A stretch of 52,179 nucleotides of DNA. Origin: Deltaproteobacteria bacterium RIFCSPHIGHO2_02_FULL_44_16 (lineage in GTDB: Bacteria > UBA10199 > 2-02-FULL-44-16). Where the stretch lies: positions 1-52,179 of the forward strand of contig MGRM01000012.1 of NCBI GenBank assembly GCA_001798185.1, given 5' to 3'. A program made the translations under genes and the position numbers. Positions 1 through 7,398 of this stretch are shown in pieces; position 1 is the stretch's first letter, and the number at the start of each line of letters is the position of its first letter. The notes under the pieces are model-generated. The model was not told the origin of the DNA. It made no database searches and saw only the letters and a program-made list of their open reading frames with translations.

Positions 1-123
1 CATCGCAAGAAAAACTTCGGGATGAAAGATTTTTATGCATCTCGTTCTATCAAGAAAGAAACAAATAGGTTTTTAGAGGTGCCCTATAATCATCGGCAGA
101 TATCACAAATTGTTGTTTTTTAA
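1..123 (+). CDS. 3' end of an unrecognised gene (truncated by window edge)
   Basis: An open frame enters from the left edge and runs 40 codons to a TAA at 121-123, only 9 bases before the convergent stop of the lipid II flippase gene. The visible tail is basic and soluble-looking (HRKKNFGMKDFYASRS near its beginning). I recognise no family from so short a piece. It is reported because its end fits tightly against the neighbouring gene and the composition is protein-like. It could still be a chance open frame. Confidence 0.4.
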   Translation, partial: HRKKNFGMKDFYASRSIKKETNRFLEVPYNHRQISQIVVF

Positions 124-132
124 ATACGTGAC

Positions 133-1683
133 TCAAACATGCATCTTTTGCTTTCTCCTGATAATCGCCATAAGTGCTGAAAACTCTTCGGGATGAATGA
201 GTTTGGCAGCGACAAAAAATACTCCCATTCCAACAAGAATAAAGAGGATTAAAGAAATACCGTAAGGCGTTCCGAAAAATTTCTCTCCGAGAAGAAGCAC
301 ACTTCCCATGATGAAAGAAGCGAGCAACGTTTTCCCAAGAGATGAAAGTAATTTCCTCCCTCCAATAAGTCCCATCTTGCGACGAAAAAGATAAAGCAGA
401 AGAAAGAAATTAAAAGCGCTCGAAATCGCAAGCGCAGCTGCGAGACCTACATGCGCAAAAGTTTTCATCAACCATAGTGCCGCAAGTGCATTGACGGCAA
501 CCGCAAATACCGAAACCACGACCGGAGTTTTCGCATCTTTTAATGCAAAAAAACCTCCGGCAATATTTCGTACGGCTGAAAGAAATGGAATCTTGATGGC
601 GAAAAAGAGTAATGCCGCAGCAGTGGCTTTGGTCGCAGTCACATCAAAAACTCCGCGCTCAAAAAGAAGAGCCACAATCGGTTCAGCCAAGATATAGAGA
701 CCAACCGAAGCTGGAATCGTAATCAAAAAAGTCAGACGCAATCCATAGTTCATCGTCTCGACAAATGCCTCTCGATCCTGATCAACCGCATGATCTGAAA
801 GTGTAGGCAAGATGGCAGTCGCAAGAGCAAGGCCAAAAACACCGAGCGGAAACTCGGCCACACGATCTGCATACCAAAGATAAGAGACACTTCCTTCTGG
901 AAGATAGGATGCAAATCGCGTAATGACCAAGACATTGATTTGATAGACAGCAGCCCCAATAGCCGAAGGAATCATCAGCAACAAGAGACCTTTCAGCGCT
1001 GGATGGCGAAGACGAACATCAAAGCGCGGGAGCATTCCTTCTTTTCGAAGTGAAGGAATCTGCATTGCAAGTTGCAATACACCTCCCAGGAGAACTCCAA
1101 CAGCAACCCCGACAACAGGAAGATCAAAAAAATGACGAAGTAAGAGTGCGCCAAAAATGATTCCGACATTGAGCACAATAGGAGAAGCTGAGGTAGCAAC
1201 AAAACGTTTGAGTGAATTAAGAACTCCCATAGCAAGAGCAACGAGACTAATAAAAAAAATGTAGGGGAACATGAGACGGGTAAGGTAGACCGTCAGCGTA
1301 AATGTTTGCGGATCGTCAGAAAATCCGCGAGCAATGAGCTGGACGATCCACGGTGCAAAGAGAATTCCAAAAATGACAAGAAGGGTGAGAAAAAGAGTTA
1401 AGACCGAAAAAACGACCGATGCTGCCTCTCTTCCACTCTCTCGCGATTTGCGAAGCCACTCGGTATAAATCGGAACAAAAGCAACCGTGAGGGACCCTTC
1501 TGCAACAAGGCGCCGAAGAAGATTTGGAATGCGAAAAGCGACATAAAACGCATCGGCCATCGCCGTTGCTCCAAAAGCATACGCCAAAACACTGTCACGA
1601 AGAAGGCCGAGAATACGACTCAGAAGGGTGAAAAAACCGATGATCCCGGTTCGCCGGCTAATATGACTCATAACTTCCTTCAT
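133..1683 (-). CDS. murJ: Lipid II flippase MurJ (MviN family)
   Basis: Inner-membrane MOP-superfamily flippase that moves lipid-linked peptidoglycan precursor across the cytoplasmic membrane. The 516-residue product has the usual length and about 14 hydrophobic segments. The N-terminus is diagnostic (GFFTLLSRILGLLRDSVLAY, then the AMADAFYVAFRIPNLLRRL region and GSLTVAFVPIY). An AAGGAG lies about 11 nt before the chosen ATG; a second ATG four codons on is also possible. It is divergent from rpsT across 73 bp, an arrangement common for murJ and rpsT in proteobacteria. The 3' end nearly meets the gene fragment at the window edge. Confidence 0.97.
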   Translation of the reverse strand: MKEVMSHISRRTGIIGFFTLLSRILGLLRDSVLAYAFGATAMADAFYVAFRIPNLLRRLVAEGSLTVAFVPIYTEWLRKSRESGREAASVVFSVLTLFLTLLVIFGILFAPWIVQLIARGFSDDPQTFTLTVYLTRLMFPYIFFISLVALAMGVLNSLKRFVATSASPIVLNVGIIFGALLLRHFFDLPVVGVAVGVLLGGVLQLAMQIPSLRKEGMLPRFDVRLRHPALKGLLLLMIPSAIGAAVYQINVLVITRFASYLPEGSVSYLWYADRVAEFPLGVFGLALATAILPTLSDHAVDQDREAFVETMNYGLRLTFLITIPASVGLYILAEPIVALLFERGVFDVTATKATAAALLFFAIKIPFLSAVRNIAGGFFALKDAKTPVVVSVFAVAVNALAALWLMKTFAHVGLAAALAISSAFNFFLLLYLFRRKMGLIGGRKLLSSLGKTLLASFIMGSVLLLGEKFFGTPYGISLILFILVGMGVFFVAAKLIHPEEFSALMAIIRRKQKMHV

Positions 1684-1756
1684 ATTGACAACATCTCCTT
1701 ATGCATGGTAGCAGCCACGCTTCACTTTAGAACTTTAGACGAAATTGGAGCTTCGC

Positions 1757-2044
1757 ATGGCAGACGAAAAAGCACAAAAAGAAAAAAGTAAACTGGGCAA
1801 AGGTCGCCATCTTTCAGCGATCAAACGAAGTCGCCAAAATGAGCAGCGTCGTCTCCGCAATAAAGGAGCAAGGACGCGTTTGCGCACCGCCATGAAAGAA
1901 CTCCGACAACACCCCACCAAAGAACTTTTGAAAAAAGTTATTCCACTGGTCGATAAAGCTGCTTCCACGAAATTAATCCATCACCGAACAGCCGCGCGTA
2001 TCGTTTCTCGTTTGACACAGCTTGTTCAAAAGATACCAGCATAA
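1757..2044 (+). CDS. rpsT: 30S ribosomal protein S20
   Basis: Primary 16S rRNA-binding protein of the small subunit. The 95-residue product is very basic and has the S20 pattern: a Lys-rich start, then SAIKRSRQNEQRRLRNKGAR, then a helical C-terminal half with AASTKLIHHRTAARIVSRL. The start is the ATG at 1757 because GGAG at 1747-1750 sits six bases upstream. A TTG four codons earlier overlaps that ribosome binding site and is unlikely. Monocistronic-looking; the transcript would end in the inverted repeat just downstream, facing holA. Confidence 0.96.
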   Translation: MADEKAQKEKSKLGKGRHLSAIKRSRQNEQRRLRNKGARTRLRTAMKELRQHPTKELLKKVIPLVDKAASTKLIHHRTAARIVSRLTQLVQKIPA

Positions 2045-2077
2045 TAGAGCATATCTGCAAAATCTTATTTCCTCTAT

Positions 2078-2146
2078 GTCATCCCTGCGAAGGCAGGGAT
2101 CCAGTGTTTTCAATGTTTTCTGGATTCCCGCTTTCGCGGGAATGAC
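2078..2146. repeat. REP-like inverted repeat (GTCATCCCTGCG ... CGCGGGAATGAC)
   Basis: Two imperfect palindromic arms: GTCATCCCTGCGAAGGCAGG at 2078-2097 with GGATCCAG, and CTGGATTCCCGCTTTCGCGG from 2120, ending AATGAC at 2146. The arms pair with each other and each also folds on itself. This is a very widespread bacterial intergenic repeat type. It separates the convergent rpsT and holA genes and probably serves as a bidirectional terminator or mRNA-stabilising hairpin. Confidence 0.85.
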
Positions 2147-2149
2147 ATT

Positions 2150-3139
2150 CTAGACAATTTTCAAAAGAAGATTTTCGAGAAGAAGATGACGAGGAATTCT
2201 GCTCGACTTCAGTTCTCGATCGGTTTCCGACAGAGAGCGAAAGCTTTGTCGAAGTTCCTTTTCCGAAAAAATACGTGATTGTTGAAGATAATTTTTCGCA
2301 AAAAATGGATGCACACTTAAATAACGCGCAATATCTGATTCTGAAGGAAGCCGACCATCCACCTCTTTCGCTTTCAACAGAAGTCTCATGTGTCGAGTGA
2401 GCATTGCCAGAATCCCGACAGGAGCTTCGCCATGCTCCAGAAGATTTTTTAAAATACCGATCGCTTTGGCGCGATCGCGCTGTCCAACGGCATCGGTAAA
2501 TTCAAAAATAGTTCGCTGGGCTGTCTCTGCAATCGCAACTTCCACATCCGGCAGTTCAATGAGCTTGCGATCTCCAACATAGAGAATCAATCGCTCAACC
2601 GCATCTGCAATTTGTCCCATGTCAACGCCGACCAGATCAGCCAGATATCGCGCTGCTTCCTGGGATATTCGTTTTTCGTGACGCCTTACTTCAAGCGAAA
2701 TCCAGGGCGGAACTTGATTCGCATAGAGCGGTTTACATTCCACCATGACCCCATGTTTTTTGAAACCGGTCATCAACTTCGAACGACCATCGAGTTTCGT
2801 CGCCACAAGAATTAAGGTCGCACTTTGCACCGGATGCTCAGCGTAGGCTGCAAGTCTCTCTTGAACTCCCTTTTTTAATTTTTCCGCAACACGAATAAGC
2901 ACCGTCGGTCTTCCTCCCAACAGTGACATCGTGGAAAGCGTATCGATAACTTCATCCCCTGTTTTGATTTCATTCCCATTGTAACGATGCGTAGAAGTAC
3001 CGTCCGAGGCATTCGCTTGAAGGGCCTGAAGAAGCAGTGCAGATGCTCGCTCTGCCATAAAGGATTCTTCTCCGACAATGGCATAGAGCGGTCGAAAGTT
3101 TTTTGTTGCAAGCTCAGAGGCAAGTTCTTGAACATTCAT
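2150..3139 (-). CDS. holA: DNA polymerase III delta subunit HolA
   Basis: Clamp-loader delta subunit, which opens the beta sliding clamp. The 329-residue product matches the family in length and layout: an N-terminal AAA-like fold (RPLYAIVGEESFMAERA), a central VSLEVRRHEKRISQEAARYL/DLVGVDMGQI region, and a C-terminal helical collar (EHGEAPVGILAMLTRHMRLL, then HPFFAKNYLQQ). Its ATG overlaps the leuS stop as ATGA, so translation is probably coupled to leuS. It is the last gene of the unknown-leuS-holA unit, and transcription ends against the REP-like repeat next to rpsT. Confidence 0.95.
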   Translation of the reverse strand: MNVQELASELATKNFRPLYAIVGEESFMAERASALLLQALQANASDGTSTHRYNGNEIKTGDEVIDTLSTMSLLGGRPTVLIRVAEKLKKGVQERLAAYAEHPVQSATLILVATKLDGRSKLMTGFKKHGVMVECKPLYANQVPPWISLEVRRHEKRISQEAARYLADLVGVDMGQIADAVERLILYVGDRKLIELPDVEVAIAETAQRTIFEFTDAVGQRDRAKAIGILKNLLEHGEAPVGILAMLTRHMRLLLKAKEVDGRLPSESDIARYLSVHPFFAKNYLQQSRIFSEKELRQSFRSLSETDRELKSSRIPRHLLLENLLLKIV

Positions 3140-5565
3140 ACGTCGGTCACGATATTCATTAATTTTTTTGGAATATAAATAACTCGTTTTGGATTTTCTT
3201 TGATGTAGGGACTTACTTTTTCTGAGGCAAAGGCCATTGCTTTCACGTGATCTTCATCGGCATCGGCTGGAACGCGAATACGATCCCGCAGTTTTCCATT
3301 CACCTGAATGATAATTTGGATTTCATCTGTCAGAAGCGCCTCTTCATCATAGGTTGGCCAGGGAACCTGCATGAGAAACTCTTTTTTTCCAAAACGTTGC
3401 CAAATTTCATCACACATATGCGGCGCAAAAGGAGAAAGGAGAAGAAGAAGCGTTTCAACTGCTTCCGGTGAAACTTCATCTAAAGGATACTTGGTAAGCA
3501 CGTGCACATATTCCATAAGCGCGGCGATGGCAGTATTCAAATGCCACCGTTCAATATCGTGTGTCACACGTTTAATAGTTTTATGTTGCCACTGCGTCAG
3601 CTCTTTATGAATGATCTCTTTGGGTCTTTTCTCTCTCCACTCATGCACAAAACGCCACACCTTTTGAAGAAAACGATAAGAACCTTCAATGCCCGCATCA
3701 CTCCACTCCAGATCTTTTTCAGGAGGCGCTGCAAAAAGCGTGAAGAGCCGACAGGTATCAGCTCCATAACGTTGAATCATCTCATCAGGATCCACAATAT
3801 TTCCCCGAGACTTGCTCATTTTTGTTCCGCCCAGAAGAACCATCCCTTGCGTTAAAAGATTAGTGACGGGCTCATCGAGTTTGAAATATCCAAGATCACG
3901 AAGAACTTTTGTAAAATAACGAACATAGATCAGGTGCATCACAGCATGCTCCACGCCACCTATATAATGATCGACCGGAAGCCAGTAGTGAACTTTATTT
4001 GTCTCAAAGGGACCTTGATTACAATGAGGTGACGTGTACCGAAAAAGATACCAGGACGACTCGACAAAAGTATCCATGGTATCGGTCTCTCGTTTTGCAG
4101 GCTGAGAACATTTTGGACAAATGGTTTTTACAAAGGATTCGACACGTTCAAGAGGCGAACCTCCTTTGCCACTGAAAATCACCTCTTTGGGAAGCGTGAC
4201 CGGAAGATCTTTTTCTGGAACCGCAATCGCGCCACACTCAGAACAATGAATAATCGGAATCGGTGTTCCCCAATATCGTTGCCGTGAAACGCCCCAATCG
4301 CGAATCTTGAAATGGGTCTTTGGTCCACCAAACCCGATACTTTGGAGATGAGCGGTGATATGATCCATCGCATCCGAAGAGAAAAGTCCGGAAAATTCTC
4401 CTGAATGATGAAGAATCCCTTCTCCTGTATATGCTTCTTTCATTTTCGATATACTCAACTCCCGCTCTTTGGGTTGAATCACGATCTTCAGAGGAAGATT
4501 ATATTTTTTTGCAAATTCGAAGTCCCGCTGATCATGCGCAGGAACGGCCATGACAGCGCCTGTCCCATATTCCATGAGCACAAAATTCGCGACATAGATC
4601 GGAATCTCTTCACCTGTCACCGGATGCAAACAGTAAGCGCCTGTGAAGATACCATTTTTTTCATACGTATCTTCAAGACGTGCTTGATGATCGATCTTTG
4701 CGGAAGCCTCTTGAAAGGCTTTCACCTCTTTTTCATACTTTGTTCCTTCAATAAGATCGGCAAGAAGAGGATGTTCAGGCGCAAGACTTAAAAAAGTCAC
4801 TCCAAAAAGCGTGTCAGGACGAGTGGTAAAAACAGAAAGACGAAGATGTTTTTCTTTCACCGCAAAATCAACACGAGCTCCTTTACTTTTTCCAATCCAT
4901 TCTCTTTGCATATTACGCACGCGTTCAGGCCACCCCTGAAGTTTTTCGAGGTCCTCGAGTAATTCTTCCGCATAATCGGTCAATCGAAAATACCACTGCG
5001 TCATCGATTTCTGTTCAACTCGCGCATCGCATTGCCAGCAGAATCCAGCAACCACTTGCTCATTTGCCAAAACAGTTTGACAGCCAGGACACCAATTCAC
5101 TGTAGAGGTTTTTTGATACGCCCATCCCTTTTCAAACATTTTCAAAAAAAGAAGTTGTTCCCAGCGATAATATTCAGGATCACACGTTGCAAATTCACGA
5201 CGCCAATCATACGAAAATCCGAGCGCTTTCAGTTGCGACCGCATGTACGCGATATTGTCATAGGTCCAACTTGCCGGAGGAATGCCACGTTTGATCGCCG
5301 CATTTTCTGCAGGGAGACCAAAAGCATCCCAGCCCATGGGATGGAGAACTGCCTTTCCTTTCATTCGATAATAACGAGACGCCACATCGCCGATGGAATA
5401 GTTGCGAACATGCCCCATGTGGATTCTGCCAGAAGGATAGGGAAGCATTTCAACGACATAAAACTTTTCCTGTTTCTTGTTTTCATTGACTTCAAACAGG
5501 CGAGCCTCTTCCCATGTTTTTTGCCACTTTGGCTCAATGATTTCAGGATGATATTTCTCGGTCAT
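3136..5565 (-). CDS. leuS: Leucyl-tRNA synthetase
   Basis: Class Ia synthetase that charges tRNA-Leu, cytoplasmic. The 809-residue product is of typical bacterial length. Visible motifs: HMGH at residues 49-52, CPGC (159-162) with CWQC (176-179) as a zinc-knuckle-like pair, the CP1 editing insertion (about 225-415) with TTRPDTLFG and YGTGAVMAVPAHDQRD, and KMSKS at 582-586. An anticodon-binding domain follows, and the C-terminal domain ends with IQVNGKLRDRI. It is followed with a 4-nt ATGA overlap by holA and preceded 52 nt upstream by a small unknown gene. No terminator is visible in that gap, so the cobalamin riboswitch further upstream may also affect leuS. Confidence 0.98.
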   Translation of the reverse strand: MTEKYHPEIIEPKWQKTWEEARLFEVNENKKQEKFYVVEMLPYPSGRIHMGHVRNYSIGDVASRYYRMKGKAVLHPMGWDAFGLPAENAAIKRGIPPASWTYDNIAYMRSQLKALGFSYDWRREFATCDPEYYRWEQLLFLKMFEKGWAYQKTSTVNWCPGCQTVLANEQVVAGFCWQCDARVEQKSMTQWYFRLTDYAEELLEDLEKLQGWPERVRNMQREWIGKSKGARVDFAVKEKHLRLSVFTTRPDTLFGVTFLSLAPEHPLLADLIEGTKYEKEVKAFQEASAKIDHQARLEDTYEKNGIFTGAYCLHPVTGEEIPIYVANFVLMEYGTGAVMAVPAHDQRDFEFAKKYNLPLKIVIQPKERELSISKMKEAYTGEGILHHSGEFSGLFSSDAMDHITAHLQSIGFGGPKTHFKIRDWGVSRQRYWGTPIPIIHCSECGAIAVPEKDLPVTLPKEVIFSGKGGSPLERVESFVKTICPKCSQPAKRETDTMDTFVESSWYLFRYTSPHCNQGPFETNKVHYWLPVDHYIGGVEHAVMHLIYVRYFTKVLRDLGYFKLDEPVTNLLTQGMVLLGGTKMSKSRGNIVDPDEMIQRYGADTCRLFTLFAAPPEKDLEWSDAGIEGSYRFLQKVWRFVHEWREKRPKEIIHKELTQWQHKTIKRVTHDIERWHLNTAIAALMEYVHVLTKYPLDEVSPEAVETLLLLLSPFAPHMCDEIWQRFGKKEFLMQVPWPTYDEEALLTDEIQIIIQVNGKLRDRIRVPADADEDHVKAMAFASEKVSPYIKENPKRVIYIPKKLMNIVTDV

Positions 5566-5617
5566 AAGACAATATCTTTAAAATTCGTCCTGATGAAATG
5601 CAAGTTCGTTCATGCTT

Positions 5618-5980
5618 TCAATGAGAGAGGTTTCGGAGATCTCCTCCAATAAGCAAATAGAGTTGAAAAGCATCGGGATGATCAATATGAAGCAAACCTT
5701 CCCGAAGTGCGCTTCCCCCTTGCTGAGTGTAACAAGTAAGATCAGCGCAATTTTCCATGAGCATGAAGTGAGCGCTTTCATAATTGCTCATCGCTTCAAT
5801 GAGAAAACCATTGGCCTGATAATATTGAGCTCGCGCTATAAACGTATTCGTAATCAGAGAACAGGAATCAGTTTGATGACAAAGCTCATAGGCTGTTTCA
5901 AAACTTCCTTTTTCTGCTGCTGTCAGCGCCCTATGATACATATCAATTTTTTGTGAACTTGAAATACGTGAAACTGCCAT
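5618..5980 (-). CDS. Small helical protein of unknown function, downstream of a cobalamin riboswitch
   Basis: The product is 120 residues and mostly helical, with a TPR-like stretch (YHRALTAAEKGSFETAYELC, then ARAQYYQANGFLIEAMSNYE). It has several cysteines and no signal peptide or membrane segment. The start at 5980 is chosen because AGGAGG lies five bases upstream; an in-frame start 22 codons earlier would fall inside the leader hairpin. It is the first gene after the minus-strand B12 riboswitch and its expression platform, and leuS follows 52 nt later. I do not recognise the family. The position suggests expression that falls when cobalamin is plentiful, but the sequence gives no direct link to cobalamin chemistry. 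Confidence 0.75.
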   Translation of the reverse strand: MAVSRISSSQKIDMYHRALTAAEKGSFETAYELCHQTDSCSLITNTFIARAQYYQANGFLIEAMSNYESAHFMLMENCADLTCYTQQGGSALREGLLHIDHPDAFQLYLLIGGDLRNLSH

Positions 5981-6053
5981 GACAACCTCCTCGGTTGTCG
6001 CGACAAAAATGGTGGGGAAATAAAAAGAGACAAGCTCTTCCACCACGTCGCGA
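5981..6053 (-). promoter_or_regulatory. Probable expression platform: two abutting hairpins, one presenting the SD in its loop
   Basis: Read on the minus strand, TCGCGAC plus TGGTGG (6053-6047 and 6045-6040) can pair with CCACCA and GTCGCGA (6015-6010 and 6004-5998). A second stem GACAACC/GGTTGTC (5999-5993 with 5987-5981) follows directly and holds GAGGA, the core of the Shine-Dalgarno, in its five-base loop just before the ATG. The two helices share two bases. This looks like a translational on/off device for the riboswitch upstream. Pairing is seen by eye; no energies were calculated. Confidence 0.5.
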
Positions 6054-6065
6054 GTGGATAAAAAA

Positions 6066-6232
6066 CGCTCTGAGCAGGTTTCCTGACTTGAAGAATTCCT
6101 CCCCCGTTGCTCGCCTTCCCGCTGAAAGATCAGCAGTGACTCTTTATCGCAACAAGGAATTTCTTCTCACAGTGGCGCGTCCGTGTCGGATTTTCACCGA
6201 CTTCCCTCTCTCCCACAATGGGATCACTCAAG
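6066..6232 (-). promoter_or_regulatory. Cobalamin (B12) riboswitch
   Basis: On the minus strand the conserved blocks of the adenosylcobalamin-type aptamer occur in order. They are GGGAAGTCGGTGAAAATCCG then ACACGG (6206-6181), GCCACTGTGA (6176-6167), GTCACTG and GGGAAGGCG in the middle, and the B12 box GTCAGGAAACCTGCTC (from about 6087 down to 6072). Spacing matches the family. The 5' limit is approximate. It lies 85 nt upstream of the small unknown gene, which heads the leuS-holA unit. It points away from the PhnD-like gene, so it should not control that gene. Confidence 0.93.
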
Positions 6233-6284
6233 AGAAAATTCACTTAGCTATTCAGAATCTTGTCGTCAAGTTCCAAAAAAGAAC

Positions 6285-6313
6285 TTGTTCGTAAACGCAA
6301 ACTCTCCTATGCC
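6285..6313 (+). promoter_or_regulatory. Weak candidate promoter of the PhnD-like gene
   Basis: TTGTTC at 6285-6290 and TATGCC at 6308-6313 are separated by 17 bases, and the -10-like box ends six bases before the ATG at 6320. The gene lacks a visible ribosome binding site, which would fit a leaderless transcript. The -10 match is poor, so this is tentative. Confidence 0.25.
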
Positions 6314-6319
6314 AATAAC

Positions 6320-7090
6320 ATGAAGCGGATTTTCTTTTTTCTTTTCCTTTCTCTGTTCCTCTTTTCGATTTCTGGTGAAACAAAGGAAATCAAAATGCTC
6401 TTTTGGTACCCCGGAGAAGCTGGAACTCCACAAGAAGCGAAACCTGTTTTAGACCTTTTCTTTCACTATCTTTCCAAAAAATTAACCTCAGATCAGGTGA
6501 CAGGGGTGTACATCAATACGGTTAATGATGGCATTGTCTCCATTAAACGTGAACTTCCTGATATTGCGATTGTCAGTTATCCAACCTGGGTGACCTACAA
6601 AAATCGCATGGCAGGAGCAGAACCTTGGCTTTCAGCGCTCCCCTTTCCTCATGGAAAATCGACGGAAGTTTATACGTTAGTGGGAAACCAATCGACACTC
6701 GTTGCTGGAGCTACAGTGTATAGCGACGAAACCTTAACCTCTGAATTTATTCAACATTATCTTTTCCCTTCGCTCAAAAATAAAATAAAAATACAAAAAA
6801 CTCCTGACACCTTCAACTCTCTCAAACGGATTGGTCAAAAAGAGATAAAGGCATACATCCTCTTAAACCCTCTTGAAGTAAGAACCCTTGAGCACCTCAA
6901 AACACCGTGGAGTCAGAATCTTCACAAGATTCAAACGTCTCAACCAATTCCTACAGCGCGTGTGATTCTTTTTTCACCAGACCTTCCTCAAAAAAATCGT
7001 CTTCAAAAAATTCTCGTGGAGATGCAGCGAGATCCTGCAGCAAAAGAAATCTTAGAAGAGATGCGACTTGTAGGTTTCTCTTTTCCTTAA
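6320..7090 (+). CDS. PhnD/SsuA-type periplasmic substrate-binding protein
   Basis: The 256-residue product has a clear signal peptide (MKRIFFFLFLSLFLFSISGE). A periplasmic binding fold of the phosphate/phosphonate type follows: an N-terminal lobe with WYPGEAGTPQEAKPVLDLFF, a hinge segment LPDIAIVSYPTWV, and a C-terminal region RDPAAKEILEEMRLVGF as in PhnD-like proteins. No ABC permease or ATPase lies nearby, so the ligand is open. The start at 6320 is preferred over an upstream in-frame ATG because it begins the signal peptide directly. It is transcribed away from the cobalamin riboswitch. Its strand is clear; transport of phosphonate itself is not shown. Confidence 0.8.
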   Translation: MKRIFFFLFLSLFLFSISGETKEIKMLFWYPGEAGTPQEAKPVLDLFFHYLSKKLTSDQVTGVYINTVNDGIVSIKRELPDIAIVSYPTWVTYKNRMAGAEPWLSALPFPHGKSTEVYTLVGNQSTLVAGATVYSDETLTSEFIQHYLFPSLKNKIKIQKTPDTFNSLKRIGQKEIKAYILLNPLEVRTLEHLKTPWSQNLHKIQTSQPIPTARVILFSPDLPQKNRLQKILVEMQRDPAAKEILEEMRLVGFSFP

Positions 7091-7091
7091 A

Positions 7092-7230
7092 AAAACATTG
7101 AAGATGGTTCTCTCGCTTTCGTCGGCTCGCTCAGACGCCGCTCGCCACCGGCGTTTAGTCGTCGTTTTATTCGAAGGCTTCTGAGCACGACTCCTGCACA
7201 AGCCGCTCGAGAATCAATCTTCAATGTTTT
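7092..7230. repeat. Long inverted-repeat element 1 (about 139 bp)
   Basis: The ends AAAACATTGAAGATGGTTCT (7092-7111) and CAATCTTCAATGTTTT (7215-7230) are inverted copies, extended inward by CTCG/CGAG. The interior is GC-richer than its surroundings. It fills part of the 308-bp gap between the PhnD-like gene and the convergent ROK kinase. It has no coding content I can support, and is probably a non-autonomous mobile or hairpin element acting as a gene-end structure. Confidence 0.75.
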
Positions 7231-7270
7231 ATTCAGTAGATCTCTTGCGTAACCCTGGGTGACACTCGTT

Positions 7271-7344
7271 GTCATTGCGAGCCCGAAGGGCGTGGCAATC
7301 TCCTCTGTTTACTCGGGAGATCGCCACGCTTCGCTCGCGATGAC
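7271..7344. repeat. REP-like repeat, GTCATTGCGAG ... CGCGATGAC family
   Basis: The arms are GTCATTGCGAGCCCGAAGGG (7271-7290) with GTGGCAATCTC, and GAGATCGCCACGCTTCGCTC followed by GCGATGAC ending at 7344. They form a long hairpin. Related copies lie at 35290-35380 and, more distantly, 37215-37280. It is an intergenic spacer between convergent genes and probably stops or stabilises transcripts from both sides. The remaining bases to 7398 hold nothing I can identify. Confidence 0.85.
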
Positions 7345-7398
7345 ATCCAAGTGTATCTCTTTGAAAACAAAAACTTTATAGGCTTGATTCTATTGAGG

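Noticed and set aside
5032-5652. 206-codon plus-strand open frame opposite leuS
   Set aside because: Shadow of leuS; no start context and no family resemblance.
5995-6294. 99-codon plus-strand open frame across the riboswitch region
   Set aside because: It is the complement of a clear minus-strand cobalamin riboswitch; its length follows from the structured sequence and it has no family resemblance or ribosome binding site.
7087-7275. 62-codon minus-strand open frame in the gap after the PhnD-like gene
   Set aside because: It lies inside inverted-repeat element 1 and has repeat-derived low-complexity residues.
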